DNA of 64,000 nucleotides from Aurantiochytrium sp. KH105 (GCA_003116975.1 BGKB01000198.1:49021-113020), one strand, 5' to 3'. Shown: positions 49,154-59,432, numbered from the stretch's first letter. Numbers and translations are program-made. Notes: a model not told the origin generated them from the letters alone.

Positions 49154-52100
49154 ATGCCGTCGCACAGAAGCCCGGGCCTCGGCGCGGCCAAACGGCCGCG
49201 AAGTGCTCACATGACGACAACGCGCACGATGCCGTCGACTCCTCTTCAAAATCTCAAGGGACACAGTATGGAACCTGCACACGTATCGGCAGTTGCACGG
49301 TCGCCAGTGATCGCAACTGGAATGAGTCGGCAAACAAGCAATCACCGCCATCCTGTTCATCCTGAATCGCCATCTCGAGCCGTCTTGCGTCCACGAAGTG
49401 CGTTTCCAGGCAAGTCTTCCGCTTGCGAAAGAAGCGAAGCAAACGAAGCTTTTCTCTTTCGCCAGCGCATGAGCGCACACGCGTCAGCGACATCTGCGCA
49501 TCGCAGATCAAAGGTCAGCAGGCCAGAAAGTGCGCCATTGAGGGACCGTAGGGCCTCGCAAAGCTCCTTTTTATCTCGAGGCCAGCAGTACGCGCGATCA
49601 CAACATCGCGACGAAGAAACCGCCGGCTCGAGACTCACGCAATATCTGGCAAGTTTGGAACTCCGTTCGGTGAGCTCGCCCTCCTCATCTCTGCGACCAG
49701 CGACAAATTCCTCCAATTCGAAAACGAGCAGCGATCCAGAGACTTCTTCTATTTCCCCAAAAATACCCTTGTATACTTGGGGGTCAAACTATTACGGTCA
49801 ATGCTCGGGAACTGCCGGCAAAGACGTGACATCGCCTCGATCTTGCGATCATATTCTGGAGGACGCCGATGTTGGTGGCGCTGGCACAAACGACTGCGTT
49901 GATCGCATTTACTGCAGCGACAAATACACCGTTGCAGTTTGCGCGGGTGGTGGTAAGGTTGTCTGTTGGGGTAAACCGTTTGGCGTGCAGACCGACGGAA
50001 CGGTGCTCAAGGTGCCTTCTGCGATTGTTATGGGAATTCCGAGGGTTACAGAACTTTCCTGTGGACAAGATCACGCAGTAGCCCTACTCGAAGGGGGTCT
50101 ACTTGTGGGGTGGGGATCTCAGGCTTCTGGTGCGCTCGGGCCATTGGACTCGCTTGCTCAGCCTTCGGGGCCTGCGATGGCCGTCCCGCTTCATCGTTTC
50201 ATGGAAGTTGCTCCCCGTATCGTGGGCGTACGTTGCGGAGCACGATTCACGCTGGTGCTGACAAACCATGGGGATATTTATGGGGCCGGCGACAATGAAT
50301 TCGGCCAGCTTGGCGCAGACAAGGCTTCGAAACCTACGTGCTTTGCGCCTGTACGAATGGAACTTCCTCTCTCCACTCGTCCTCCTCAAGAGGGCTCAAC
50401 GATAAAGCAACTTGCGTGTGGAGACCGACATGCGCTCGTGCTGACACATGATGGCCTCATCTGGGCCACCGGTTTGTCAGGATGTAGATCCATTGCAGAC
50501 GAAGAACGCGGAGAACTTCGAGATATTTCGTCGCAGCCGCAGCCGCTTGCGATCGACGTCAAGACAAAAGTAGTGAGCATTGATGCTGCAGGACACTGGA
50601 GCTGCGCGACCCTTGGAGATGGTGGGGTCTTTGCCTGGAACGCAGCATGTAGCTCGCCAATACCACTTCGCACGATGCGAGACAAAGGAGCAAGCATGAG
50701 ACAGGCCGTAATTACGTCATCAGGGTCTGTCGTGGCCGTCTCGTATGCATGCAACGTTTATGAGTGGACAAATATCCGTGCCGCTCGTGAGCCTTTGGTG
50801 CGTAGCCAATTCGCTTCGCAAGGTGTCAAAGTAAATTTTGTTGCAGCAGGAGGAGAGCATTTTGCCGCAGCACGACTCGAACATCCCGGTCTTCGAACTT
50901 TCCGTTTTGACCCTCGCCCCGTAGAAGCGACCGTACCATGTGCGCGAGTCAGTATCGTTTGGGGAGGCGGAATCTCAAAGGCAGTGGCGTCTCGTCGGGC
51001 AAGTGGTCAAAATGAATTTCAGATTCAGCTAAAGTCGAAGGAAGAGAAAATATTTACGCCCCGTGCGGAAGCGGACGCGCCTGAAATCCATGCTGGGCTG
51101 TGGAAGGATGCAGCCTGTGCTCATCGCATTGCAGACGCTGATATTCGTGTTCGGCACATTGGCAAAGGTCGTTACATGGTGAGTTATGGCGCTACTCAAG
51201 CCGGTGAAATGTATATGTCAGTTCGTCTAGGGGGTGTTCACGTGGGCAAGAGCCCGTACAAGTTAACGAACTCGCCGGGGCCGCTTCACGTTGCGTCTTG
51301 CGTATGCTCTTTTGTTGACGCGCAACGAACTGTTTGTATCGAGGAGCGGGATTCTTTTGGAAATCGAGTTCGGCGGCCCGAAGCAGGCAGAGCGTGGACG
51401 GTTCAAGCCTATGATGCGGACCGGGACACGATGCTTTGGAGAGGCTTGCCCGGAGCAAGAATTCCTCTTCTTCCAGGTCTCTCGCACATTGAGGTCTTGC
51501 ACAATGACTCGCAGACAGTACTACAGTGCCAAGGAGGAACGCTAAATCAGCACGCTGACAATTCCTCCTTTTGCAGTCAGTACCAGCCGACGCTGCAAGA
51601 TCACATTCTATTGGAAGGTGGAGAAGCCGCGATCCGCTGGGTTCGTCCTCTCGAATGTGGGGGCATGCTTCGCATTTCTTTTACCTTTCGAGACGAACAG
51701 AGTTCTATCGTTGAAGTTGCAGTGCGCAAAGGCATGGAACAAGCGCGTTTCAGAGTTCCCGCAATCTCTGGGGGCTTTGCTGTCTCCTGCGAGCTTTACA
51801 CAATGATTCTTCAACGCGAGACTGCGTTTCCTTTCATGAAGTCTATACCAATTGTCCGCATCTTGTCGCAAAGTGCGCAAAGCTTTGCGACCAAGCGATC
51901 TTTAGGAGCGAACGAGCGCATACGCTCTGGTTTCTTCTTTTGCAAAGAGTTGCAGATTGACCTGAGCAGTTCTGCAGGCAAGGATGCGTCCGCGATCGAA
52001 GTTAATTCCGTTGCGGATCCGTACCTACATGCTATCGTCGAAGAATCAAATGCGCTGTGCAAACATCTTCCTCCTGCAGCCCATGTATTGCGAGCAAAAG

Positions 52101-52453
52101 CTCTTGCGGGGATCGTCGCCGACTGGTCGCAGGAATCGATCTCAGGGAAGCACACGACAGCGAAATCGCGCGAGGCCTTGAAAGCAGGAAACGAATTATA
52201 TCTGGGTAAAGTGTTGCAGGAGGCAATGCATATTCTAAATCAAGGCGAACGAACGTGCCTTCGCGCCGTGCTTTTCAAGTATCTTTGCGACGAGAACAGT
52301 CTCACATGTGCGATGACTGCCGCGGGAGACTGTTGCATCGGACCAAGCGCAACGCGTTTCTCTCTTACTCGGCCCAGCCTCCGTTCACCTCATGTTCAAG
52401 TCTTTGCGCACCACAAACAGGAAAAGGAAGAAGAATCAATCAAGACAAAATGA
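49154..52453 (+). CDS. RCC1-repeat and filamin-repeat protein
   Basis: 1099 residues; start certain because an in-frame stop touches the ATG. Residues 1-195 are Ser/Arg/His-rich and disordered. From about 200 to 570 lie RCC1 (beta-propeller) repeats: IPLYTWGSNYYGQCSG, ELSCGQDHAVALLEGGLLVG, VRCGARFTLVLTNHGDIYGA then GDNEFGQLGADK, LACGDRHALVLTHDGLIW. A filamin/ABP280-type Ig repeat follows at about 635-712 (RVRHIGKGRYMVSYGATQAG; VHVGKSPYKL). The rest (713-1099) is predicted globular with no family that I recognise and ends in a Lys/Glu tail; no HECT, kinase or actin-binding CH domain is seen. RCC1 plus filamin repeats suggests an adaptor; function unknown. Confidence 0.78.
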   Translation: MPSHRSPGLGAAKRPRSAHMTTTRTMPSTPLQNLKGHSMEPAHVSAVARSPVIATGMSRQTSNHRHPVHPESPSRAVLRPRSAFPGKSSACERSEANEAFLFRQRMSAHASATSAHRRSKVSRPESAPLRDRRASQSSFLSRGQQYARSQHRDEETAGSRLTQYLASLELRSVSSPSSSLRPATNSSNSKTSSDPETSSISPKIPLYTWGSNYYGQCSGTAGKDVTSPRSCDHILEDADVGGAGTNDCVDRIYCSDKYTVAVCAGGGKVVCWGKPFGVQTDGTVLKVPSAIVMGIPRVTELSCGQDHAVALLEGGLLVGWGSQASGALGPLDSLAQPSGPAMAVPLHRFMEVAPRIVGVRCGARFTLVLTNHGDIYGAGDNEFGQLGADKASKPTCFAPVRMELPLSTRPPQEGSTIKQLACGDRHALVLTHDGLIWATGLSGCRSIADEERGELRDISSQPQPLAIDVKTKVVSIDAAGHWSCATLGDGGVFAWNAACSSPIPLRTMRDKGASMRQAVITSSGSVVAVSYACNVYEWTNIRAAREPLVRSQFASQGVKVNFVAAGGEHFAAARLEHPGLRTFRFDPRPVEATVPCARVSIVWGGGISKAVASRRASGQNEFQIQLKSKEEKIFTPRAEADAPEIHAGLWKDAACAHRIADADIRVRHIGKGRYMVSYGATQAGEMYMSVRLGGVHVGKSPYKLTNSPGPLHVASCVCSFVDAQRTVCIEERDSFGNRVRRPEAGRAWTVQAYDADRDTMLWRGLPGARIPLLPGLSHIEVLHNDSQTVLQCQGGTLNQHADNSSFCSQYQPTLQDHILLEGGEAAIRWVRPLECGGMLRISFTFRDEQSSIVEVAVRKGMEQARFRVPAISGGFAVSCELYTMILQRETAFPFMKSIPIVRILSQSAQSFATKRSLGANERIRSGFFFCKELQIDLSSSAGKDASAIEVNSVADPYLHAIVEESNALCKHLPPAAHVLRAKALAGIVADWSQESISGKHTTAKSREALKAGNELYLGKVLQEAMHILNQGERTCLRAVLFKYLCDENSLTCAMTAAGDCCIGPSATRFSLTRPSLRSPHVQVFAHHKQEKEEESIKTK

Positions 52454-52544
52454 AAGTCGTAGATACGACGTCGCGGAGCCAGCAAGGAAAAGAAACAAAT
52501 TTCGTCCCCGAACGTAAAGTTGGAAAATGGTTAAATCAGGTTTT

Positions 52545-53447
52545 CTACTTCTTGTCATCATCGGCGCCCTCGCCATCTTCTAATGGAATGTCCTTGATGG
52601 ACGATTCGTCATTGTCCAGATCGAGGCCGAGAAGCTCGAGACGCTCCCGGCGACGGTCGTCCTTGTTGAGCGCGATGCGCTTGCGCATCTTGCGGACAGA
52701 TCCGTCCTTGACGGTGAACGAGGCGATGGACAAGTCGCGCACGTAATAGAGCTTGGAGCGGCGCACCCGCTTGCGCGCGCGATGCAGAAAGGCCTCTTCA
52801 ACGACGCGAATCTCTTGAATGAGAGGCGAGTACAGAGGCATGATAAACTCGACGGGAGTGCCACCAATGGTGCACAGGACGCGAAAGGAGGTAGAGAGGC
52901 GGTTGCGGTGGATACCCAGGACCATGCCACGCACGCGCGTCGAGCGCTCGCTCTGCGTGCTGACCTTGTACACGATTTCGATGGCATCACCAGACCTGAA
53001 GAAGGGCAAGTCGCGCTCCTTCTCGAGCTCGAGCATGCGCTCCGTGTTAAGCTGATGCAGGAGCGAGCCTGCCACCTTGTGCGGTGCCTTCTGTTTGACC
53101 CACGTGTACGGCTTTGTGGTGGGCGAGGCCGGCAAGTTACGCTCGTGCGCGAGCGGGGCAGGCGCTCCGACGCCTCCCGCAGGGCCGAACCTGTTGAGCA
53201 CGGGCTTGCGCACCACGAGGGGCGGCTTGTCCTGCTTCATGTAGGCGATCTCCTTTTTCCCGCTCCGCTGGAACTCCTTGCTCGTCGACAGCCACCGCGC
53301 GCGGGCGGCGCTGCTGCCGGCCAGCTGCTGCAGCTGCTGCGTCGCGGCGGTCTGCGCCGCCACATCGCCGCCGAGGCCCCATCTCGCGCATCCCGCGCCG
53401 CGCCGCGGGCCCGCGCGGGCCCACGCGCTGCGCGCGGCCCCGAGCAT
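52545..53447 (-). CDS. MRPL19: Mitochondrial large-subunit ribosomal protein bL19m
   Basis: 300 residues. The bL19 core lies at about 145-255: SGDAIEIVYKVSTQSERSTR, RGMVLGIHRNRLSTSFRVLC, MPLYSPLIQEIRVVEEAFLH and VRRSKLYYVRDL; the SPLI-x-xI and RRxKLYYxRD motifs are diagnostic. The N-terminus (MLGAARSAWARAGPRRGAG) is rich in Ala and Arg with no acidic residue, as in a mitochondrial presequence, and supports ATG 53447; further upstream the open frame is only Arg/Lys low complexity. The C-terminus is acidic (IKDIPLEDGEGADDDKK). It belongs at the subunit interface of the mitoribosome. A TTTGC repeat lies 65-90 bp before the start codon. Convergent with the RCC1-filamin gene. Confidence 0.92.
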   Translation of the reverse strand: MLGAARSAWARAGPRRGAGCARWGLGGDVAAQTAATQQLQQLAGSSAARARWLSTSKEFQRSGKKEIAYMKQDKPPLVVRKPVLNRFGPAGGVGAPAPLAHERNLPASPTTKPYTWVKQKAPHKVAGSLLHQLNTERMLELEKERDLPFFRSGDAIEIVYKVSTQSERSTRVRGMVLGIHRNRLSTSFRVLCTIGGTPVEFIMPLYSPLIQEIRVVEEAFLHRARKRVRRSKLYYVRDLSIASFTVKDGSVRKMRKRIALNKDDRRRERLELLGLDLDNDESSIKDIPLEDGEGADDDKK

Positions 53448-54208
53448 GTTTCCTCCCCGCCTTGCGCCGCGCGCAAGCCCTCTCGCCGCGCGCTGTCGCC
53501 GCCGCGTCGCTTTCTTTGCTTTGCTTTGCTTGCGGCGCTTGCTGCTTGCTCGATGGTCGCAGGATTGATGGAGTCTGCGCCGCCGGCCATTGTCCACTTG
53601 CGCGCCGCATTGTGCCCTTGCCGGCGGCATTGTTCACTTGAGAGCCGCCCTTGCAGACGCCGCTTTCCACTTGCAAGCCGCGCAGCGGCCCTCGGGCTCG
53701 TTCCTTCCCGTTCTTTATCATGAGAATGTAAGGAAGGATGTGGCGAGTATGGGTGTCAGTCAACCTGAGCATGAAGGCTCGGAGTCAAGGTGGTTGTAGG
53801 CCTACTTATGATATCCAAGAAGTAGGCCTAGGATGTTTTTTTACTCATAATTCAAATGTGTCGGGAAGGTGCATTGCGCTGGGTGAGCGCAGCTGCAGCT
53901 TACAGCGGGAAATGACCACATGACCCATCCATCGTACTCCATTAATCTTTTCTCGTAAAAGCGTTGACTCTTGTCTCCCAAGACGACACCCCTTCTTTTC
54001 CTCTTGCTCCCATGGACAAACACGATAATTTTCTTATGAACTTTAGTGGCAGGACTTTCACCCAGTTACGAAATTGCAAACGTCTCGCTCGTTCGCTCGC
54101 TCGCTCGCTCGTTCTCTGACTGAGTGAGACGTGCGACCTGGGATCACCCGAGTTAGACAGTCAAGGGAAGAAGGGCGATGCACGGAGACGCTTCATTCAT
54201 TGACGGGC
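53448..54208. other. Intergenic region between bL19m and the LIM gene
   Basis: Promoter of bL19m on the left and 3' flank of the LIM gene on the right. A perfect 11-bp inverted repeat TAGGCCTACTT (53797-53807 and 53820-53830) is followed at 53836 by a T run. A GCTC repeat occurs at about 54086-54113. No gene seen. Confidence 0.4.
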
Positions 54209-55337
54209 TCACTTGGCCTGATCGACGGGCTCGTTGAAGCCCATGGTGCCGCCGTAGCCATAACCCTTGGGCCCAAAGACCTTGCCATAACAACTGTTTG
54301 TTTGTTTGTTTGTTTGTTTGTTTGTTTGCGCAGACGTAATTAGTAAAAAAGCTCGTAAAGAAAACCTTGCGCGAAGATTGCGCGCGAAACCTGGAACTTA
54401 CGGATTGCAGTAGGCGACGCCATCGCTGTCGGCGAACTCGCCCTTGTTGAGACGCTTGTTGCACTCGTTGCAGCGGAAACAGTCCTTGTGCCAGACAGCG
54501 TCGAGCGCAGTGAGACGCTCCGCGAAGCCAACCGTCTTGCCGCACTTGTTGCATTCATTCGCGGCGGGGCCCGAAGAGAAGCCGCGCGGAGACGGCCGCG
54601 AGGCCGCGCCAAAGCGGTTCGACAGGCGCTTCGGAACGAAGCTGCGATGCTTGGTCGCAGCCTGGGACGCGCGGCCCTCATCGCTCTGGGCATAATCTAC
54701 CTCTTCGCCGTCGCCCTTGAGGCCCGAGTCGGCCAGAACGCCGCCAAAGCCAATGCCCTTGGGGCCGCTTCACATGTTCGAAAGCCGAGCGTCAGTCAGC
54801 ATTTTCGAGCCACCTCTTTCGTCATCACACAGGCCAGGTACAACTTACAACAGCTTGCCGTGGCAGGCCTTGCAATAGAGCTTGTCATCATGCTCGGCTT
54901 GCGTGCCGAGCTGAAGCGTCTTCTTGCAGTTCGTGCACGCGAAGCACGTCTTGTGCCTGCGGTGTCGCCGCAGCAAGCACACAGGGTGTGTGTAAAGTAA
55001 AGTACGTCCAATTCGCGTTAGCGTCCCATGCTCCTTCTCGCAGCTCGCCCCAAACAAACCCCGCGCCGCACCTCGCTCTCGACCGCGCCGTCGCGCCCGC
55101 CGCGCTCTCCTCCTCCTCCTCCTCCTCCTCCTCCTCGCCCTGCGTGCGCAGCACCGAGGCGCGGGGTCGGAGATGGCGCGCGCCCTGCCTGAGATCGGCG
55201 CCTCCGACTCCCTCGCTCGCTCGCTCGCTCGCTGCCGCCGCGCGAACGTACCAGTCCTCGCCCAGCGCGCGCACGCGCTCGTTGAAGAAGACGGACTTGC
55301 CGCACTTGGGGCACTTGGGCGACCCTCCGAACTGCAT
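54209..55337 (-). CDS. Two-LIM-domain protein, CSRP/CRP type (four exons)
   Basis: Spliced on the minus strand from exons 55337-55252, 54956-54849, 54767-54402 and 54293-54209 (645 bp, 214 residues). All three introns (295, 81 and 108 bp) are GT-AG with strong donors (GTACGT, GTAAGT, GTAAGT) and all lie in phase 2. LIM1 starts CPKCGKSVFF, continues GEDWHKTCFACTNCKKTL and CKACHG, and leads into KLFGPKGIGFGG. LIM2 starts CNKCGKTVGF, then HKDCFRCNECNKRLNKGEF and CNPCYGKVFGPKGYGYGG. The GPKG(I/Y)G(F/Y)GG tails after each LIM are the signature of cysteine- and glycine-rich proteins, which bind actin or alpha-actinin in animals and plants. Introns break both LIM domains at like positions, so domain duplication with its introns is probable. 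Confidence 0.92.
54294..54401 (-). other. Intron 3 of the LIM gene with CAAA repeat at the acceptor
   Basis: 108-bp intron, GTAAGTTCC donor. The 3' end carries seven CAAA units on the coding strand directly before the terminal AG, replacing the usual pyrimidine tract. Confidence 0.85.
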
Positions 55338-56242
55338 CGCGGCGCGGGCTCGGGCGTGCGGAATCTCCGGATGCGCGCGTACGACTCGGCCTCCAGGTTG
55401 CGGCTCTGCTCTGCTTGTGCTCGCGCCCTTCCCGCGCCCGCTTATCGTACACGGTTACGGCGATACCGTGCGCCTCTACGTGCGGCGAGGGCATGAACAC
55501 CCAGAGCCGAATGCGGCCCACGGCGACCTGCTGCGTGCGTGTGGAGCGCATGTAGGAGCGCGCGGGAGGACGAGCTGGGCGGACGGCGATGCATGAAGTG
55601 AGGGTTTGTGCTGGGGTTTGTAGTTTGGGGGAGGTTTATGGGATGCAGGTGAAGGAGGGGAAAGAGGGGGGGGTCGTGGGGCGCTGCGATTTTTACGATC
55701 GTATCGATGTGGATGAGGAAGTTGACAAAGAAGAAGACTTATGCAGCTGCTGCTGGTCGCAAAATTGCAATGTGCACCTTGCCACGCAAGTTCCTTTTCG
55801 CCCAATTCTGTCTATTCAGTAACTTTCACGACCGTCACGTTTTGCTACAATTTCTGGCTCCTCTTGCTCTCCAGCTTCTTTCCGCAGACCTGAAATGAAA
55901 ACCCTCGCTTCACTGTTCCCGCGTCACCACGACACGCCAGAGCTCGCCGTCGTTTCTCTCCACTCTTCTCGCCTGCCCTCCTGGCGACATCCCCCGCCCT
56001 CTCCGCCTCACATCCGCAGGCTACCCCCATTTCCTGCACACGCGAAGCCACGCGAGATCTCGAATTTGCGTTGCGCTCGAGGCGGTCGTTGGTGGTTGGT
56101 TCCCCAGTTCTGGTGGTCGCTCGCTCGCTCGCCGCGGCAGACCTGGATGGAGCGCGGCGCGACGCGCGCTGTGCGGGCGGGCAGCGGCGAGCGGCGCGGG
56201 CGCGGGGCGCAGGGGCCGGGCGCGGAGCGCGGGCGCGGCAGC
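55338..56242. promoter_or_regulatory. Divergent intergenic region, LIM / DNAJC2
   Basis: Shared upstream region of about 0.9 kb. Includes a G-rich/T-rich stretch near 55600-55680 and a short GCTCGCTCGC near 56120. An antisense open frame that starts inside DNAJC2 extends into it but has no support as a gene. Confidence 0.4.
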
Positions 56243-58163
56243 ATGGCGGTGCTGCTGCTGCTGGAGGATGCGGCGGGCCNACTGCAGACGCGTGCTGGGC
56301 GGCGACGACGACGGCGCGGACGCCGCCAAGGACCAGGACGCCAATGGCGAGGCGGAAAACGGCGGGCCCTCCGATGCGGACGAGGACGCCAAGTTGCGGG
56401 CGGCGTGGGAAGCCAAGCGCGCCGCGCGCAAGCTGGAGGCCAGCAAGAACGACAAGGAGGACGAAAACCTGTACGAGATCCTGGGCATCGGGCATCTCGG
56501 CTTTGCCGCGAGTGCCAAGCAGATCAAAAAGGCATACCAAAAGTCGATCCTCATTCACCATCCCGACAAACTGAGCGAGGAAGAGCGGGCCAAGGCCGAG
56601 GCCGCCCAGCTCGATCGCAGCATGGAGGAACCCATGTTTCTCAAAGTGCAGCGCGCCTGGGACATTCTGAGCAACCCGGCCAAGAAGCGCGGCTACGACT
56701 CGAACTTTGCCTTTGACGATCGAATTCCCTCCGCCTCGCTCCAGTTCGAAGAGGACGAGGACTTTTTTGAAGCGTATGGTCCCGTCTTTGAGCGCAACGC
56801 ACGCTTCTCCAACAAAAAGCCTGTGCCGATGCTCGGTGACATGTCCACAAACATCACCAAGGTTCAACAGTTCTACCGATTCTGGACGCACTTTAGCTCG
56901 TGGCGCGAGTTCAGCAAGTTCGACGAGTTCAAGGACGGCGATCTCGAGAGCGCCGGATCTCGCTACGAGCGTCGCTGGATGCAGCGGCAAAACGACATTA
57001 TTCGCGGCAAGAAGAAAAAGGAGGAGATCCAGCGCGTGCGCGACCTTGTGGAGCGCGCCATGGCTGTGGATCCGCGACTCTTGCGCGCCAAGGAGGATGA
57101 GCGCCAAGAGAAGGAGCGCAAACGCAAGGAACGCATCATGGAAAGGGTCGCCGCGGCCAAGGCCGCCAAAGAGGCCGAAGAGACCGAGAGAAAGCGCCGC
57201 GAGGAGGAGGAACGCAAGGCCAAGGAAGAGGCCGACAAGGCACGCCAGGAGAAACAAACCACCAAGAAAGCCTTCAAGAAACAGATTCGCATCCTTCGCA
57301 AGTGCTGCGACAAGGCCGCTGAGATGCTCGACATCTCTGCCGACGAACTCTCCGACATTTCCCACGAGATCACTCATTTGTCCGAATGGTTTTCGCAGAG
57401 CTCCGATGTGGCAGACTGCGTTCTTGCCTTTCGCGGTGACCTCCCGCCAACGGACGATTGGTTTGACCCGCCTGGCAAGGAAGCCGCTCAAGCGGGTGTC
57501 GATGCCATTCGCCGCCTCCACGCCTCTGCCGCCGAGGAAAAGGAAGCACAAGAGGCAGACGACGAGGAGGAGCGCGCGCGCCGTCTCGAAGAGGATCAGC
57601 GCGCCCGCGAGGCGCAAAAGAAGGAGGCCGAGGCTGATCCATGGACCCCGGACGAACTCTCTGGTCTTGCCAAGGCCATTCGCAAGTACCCGCCTGGAAG
57701 TCGCAATCGTTGGGTGATGATCTCCAACTACATGAACACGCTCCCTGGTCACACGGTCGAGCGCTCGCCGGACGACTGCCTCAAGCAGTCCAAGGCTGCC
57801 GATGCCGACCTCATTGGCCGCAAGCAGCTCGGAACAGCCGAGTCTGCTTTCTCACAATACAGGAACAAGCTCGCGTCCAAGACTGCCGGTGCGGATGCCG
57901 ATGCCGATGCTGCTGATGCTGGCGCATCTACACCTGCCGCCGAGGCGCCGAACGGCGCGGCAGATGCCCAGGACGAGGATGTTTGGACCCCGGAACAGCA
58001 GTCTGCCTTGGAAGCTGCACTCAAGGAGTTCCCGGCATCCATGGACAAGAACGAGCGCTGGAAATCTATTGCCAAGGCCGTTCCGGGCAAGAAGAAGAAG
58101 GATTGTGTCGCGCGTTTCAAGGAGCTCCGTGCCAAGGTGCTGGAGAAGAGGGGCACAAAGTAG
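56243..58163 (+). CDS. DNAJC2: DNAJC2/zuotin ribosome-associated J-protein with two SANT domains
   Basis: J-domain partner of Hsp70 at the ribosome exit site. About 639 residues if the single N at 56280 is an extra base: removing it joins ATG 56243 (CAGCATGG context) to the rest of the protein (start MAVLLLLEDAAGHCRR). Keeping N, the first ATG of the main frame is 56268. J domain: LYEILGIGHLGFAASAKQIK, then HHPDKLS with the HPD motif. The zuotin homology region follows (GSRYERRWMQRQND; RVRDLVERAMAVDPRLLRAK), then a charged helix rich in Lys/Glu. Two C-terminal SANT domains (DPWTPDELSGLAKAIRKYPP; DVWTPEQQSALEAALKEFP) are present as in animal MPP11 and plant forms and absent from yeast Zuo1. 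Divergent from the LIM gene. Confidence 0.93.
56280..56280. other. Single ambiguous base (N) breaking the DNAJC2 frame
   Basis: The only N in the window. With it counted as a base, the ATG at 56243 and the DNAJC2 frame are out of register; with it deleted they read as one frame. Confidence 0.85.
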
Positions 58164-58711
58164 ACCTGACAAGAATATACTGTCATGTGCAGCAAGTCGA
58201 GTGCCTAATATCCTCCCTTTCTAGAAAGTCCGCCATTCGTTCGTTCATTCATTCATACATACGTAAGTATGAACGAGCGTTCATGTCCAGCCATTGTCTC
58301 GCGGGAGCCGCAGCAAGAACAACGAATGCAGTGACGATGGTGGAAACGAGGCTGTGGTGCTTCCAAACAAGGACGATTAGCATCCATTCTGTTTGACTCT
58401 GAATGACCTCTTCGTTTTGCATGTAGTAGGGTCACGAGATGTTGTTTGCAACCAAGTACGTGATCCGAGTAGAGATTTCCCATCCATCTATCCATGCATT
58501 CCTTTTTTTCTCTCGCCAAAGATAAAATACAAAACAAAAATTTGATCGTGTTTTCATTTTGCTCCGCGATGACGGAAAGAATGTAAGCAAATTGAGTTGC
58601 GAGGAAAAAGCAACACAAAAGAGAAATGAGGAAATCGAAGAAAAAGAAGAAGAAGAAGAAGAAGCCAAGATCGGTCGCTCTATCAAGTTTTTTCGCGTGT
58701 GTTTTTGGTCT
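58164..58711. other. Intergenic region between convergent genes
   Basis: 3' flanks of DNAJC2 and the hotdog thioesterase. An ATTC/ATAC tetramer stretch lies at about 58236-58265 and GAA repeats at about 58637-58663. No gene supported. Confidence 0.4.
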
Positions 58712-59432
58712 TTAGATGCGCGATCGCGGAGGTCCCTTCTTGACGATGCCTGTAAAGGTGGCCACGATGCGCTCGTCAACGTGAAGCTCGCCCGAGATGA
58801 AGAGCAAATACTTTGTGCTTGATGTGACCTTGCCTCGGGCCTCGACCCACTCGCCAAGTCGAACTGGGGACACATAGTTCATGTTCAAGTTCGCAGTCAC
58901 CGAAAGGTTCGGGATCTCGTCCACGCCAATCGTAAAGAGCGATGCGTCTGCGAGCGTCGCCAAGCAGCCCCCATGCATCACATACCCTCCGTTGAGGTTT
59001 TTTTTCGTGCAGTACATGCCGCACTTCTTTGCCGTCTTGTTGCACCAAAGCGGTCCCATGCGCTCCTCAAAATTGTCAATCACCAGCTTGCCATCTTCAT
59101 CGTGGCCCTCATCTGCGCACATGACACATTGCCGTCGTCGTCAGTATCAGTCTCGCCCTGCTTCGCTTCTCGCGCATCTTCTTCACAGCCTGCGTCTCCC
59201 TCGACGCCTTCCCGCACGCCCCTCGCCCTCGCGCGCAAGGCGACCCACTCAGTCCGCTCGGACTGACTGACGTCGGCAGGACGGACATCCGATCTGGTCT
59301 CGTGCTCTCTTTTGGCTTCTTCGGGTCCACGCCGCTGCGAGCTCGACGGCTTCGAGGAGACCAGCGCCACTTACCCCACGACTTGTACCCGGGCGGAGGC
59401 AGCCGCGGCCTCTCGGCGTCGATGATGGTCAT
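58712..59432 (-). CDS. Hotdog-fold thioesterase, PaaI/ACOT13 type (two exons)
   Basis: Exons 59432-59375 and 59112-58712 on the minus strand, 459 bp, 152 residues. The 262-bp intron has donor GTAAGT, branch-like TACTGAC and acceptor GTGCGCAG; splicing joins KSW to DEGHDEDGK. The core reads LNGGYVMHGGCLATLADASL, the hotdog helix with its HGG motif that carries the active site in 4HBT/PaaI enzymes, followed by SVTANLNMNYVSPVRLGEWV and KYLLFISGELHVDERIVAT. The protein should hydrolyse acyl-CoA thioesters; chain length cannot be read from sequence. ACOT13 is about 140 residues, so the length fits. The N-terminus (MTIIDAERPRLPPPGYKSW) has no obvious targeting signal. Confidence 0.87.

Noticed and set aside
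55845-57752. 635-codon open frame on the minus strand opposite DNAJC2
   Set aside because: It mirrors the codon periodicity of the DNAJC2 gene and spans the N; the sense strand has clear J and SANT domains, so this is an antisense shadow.
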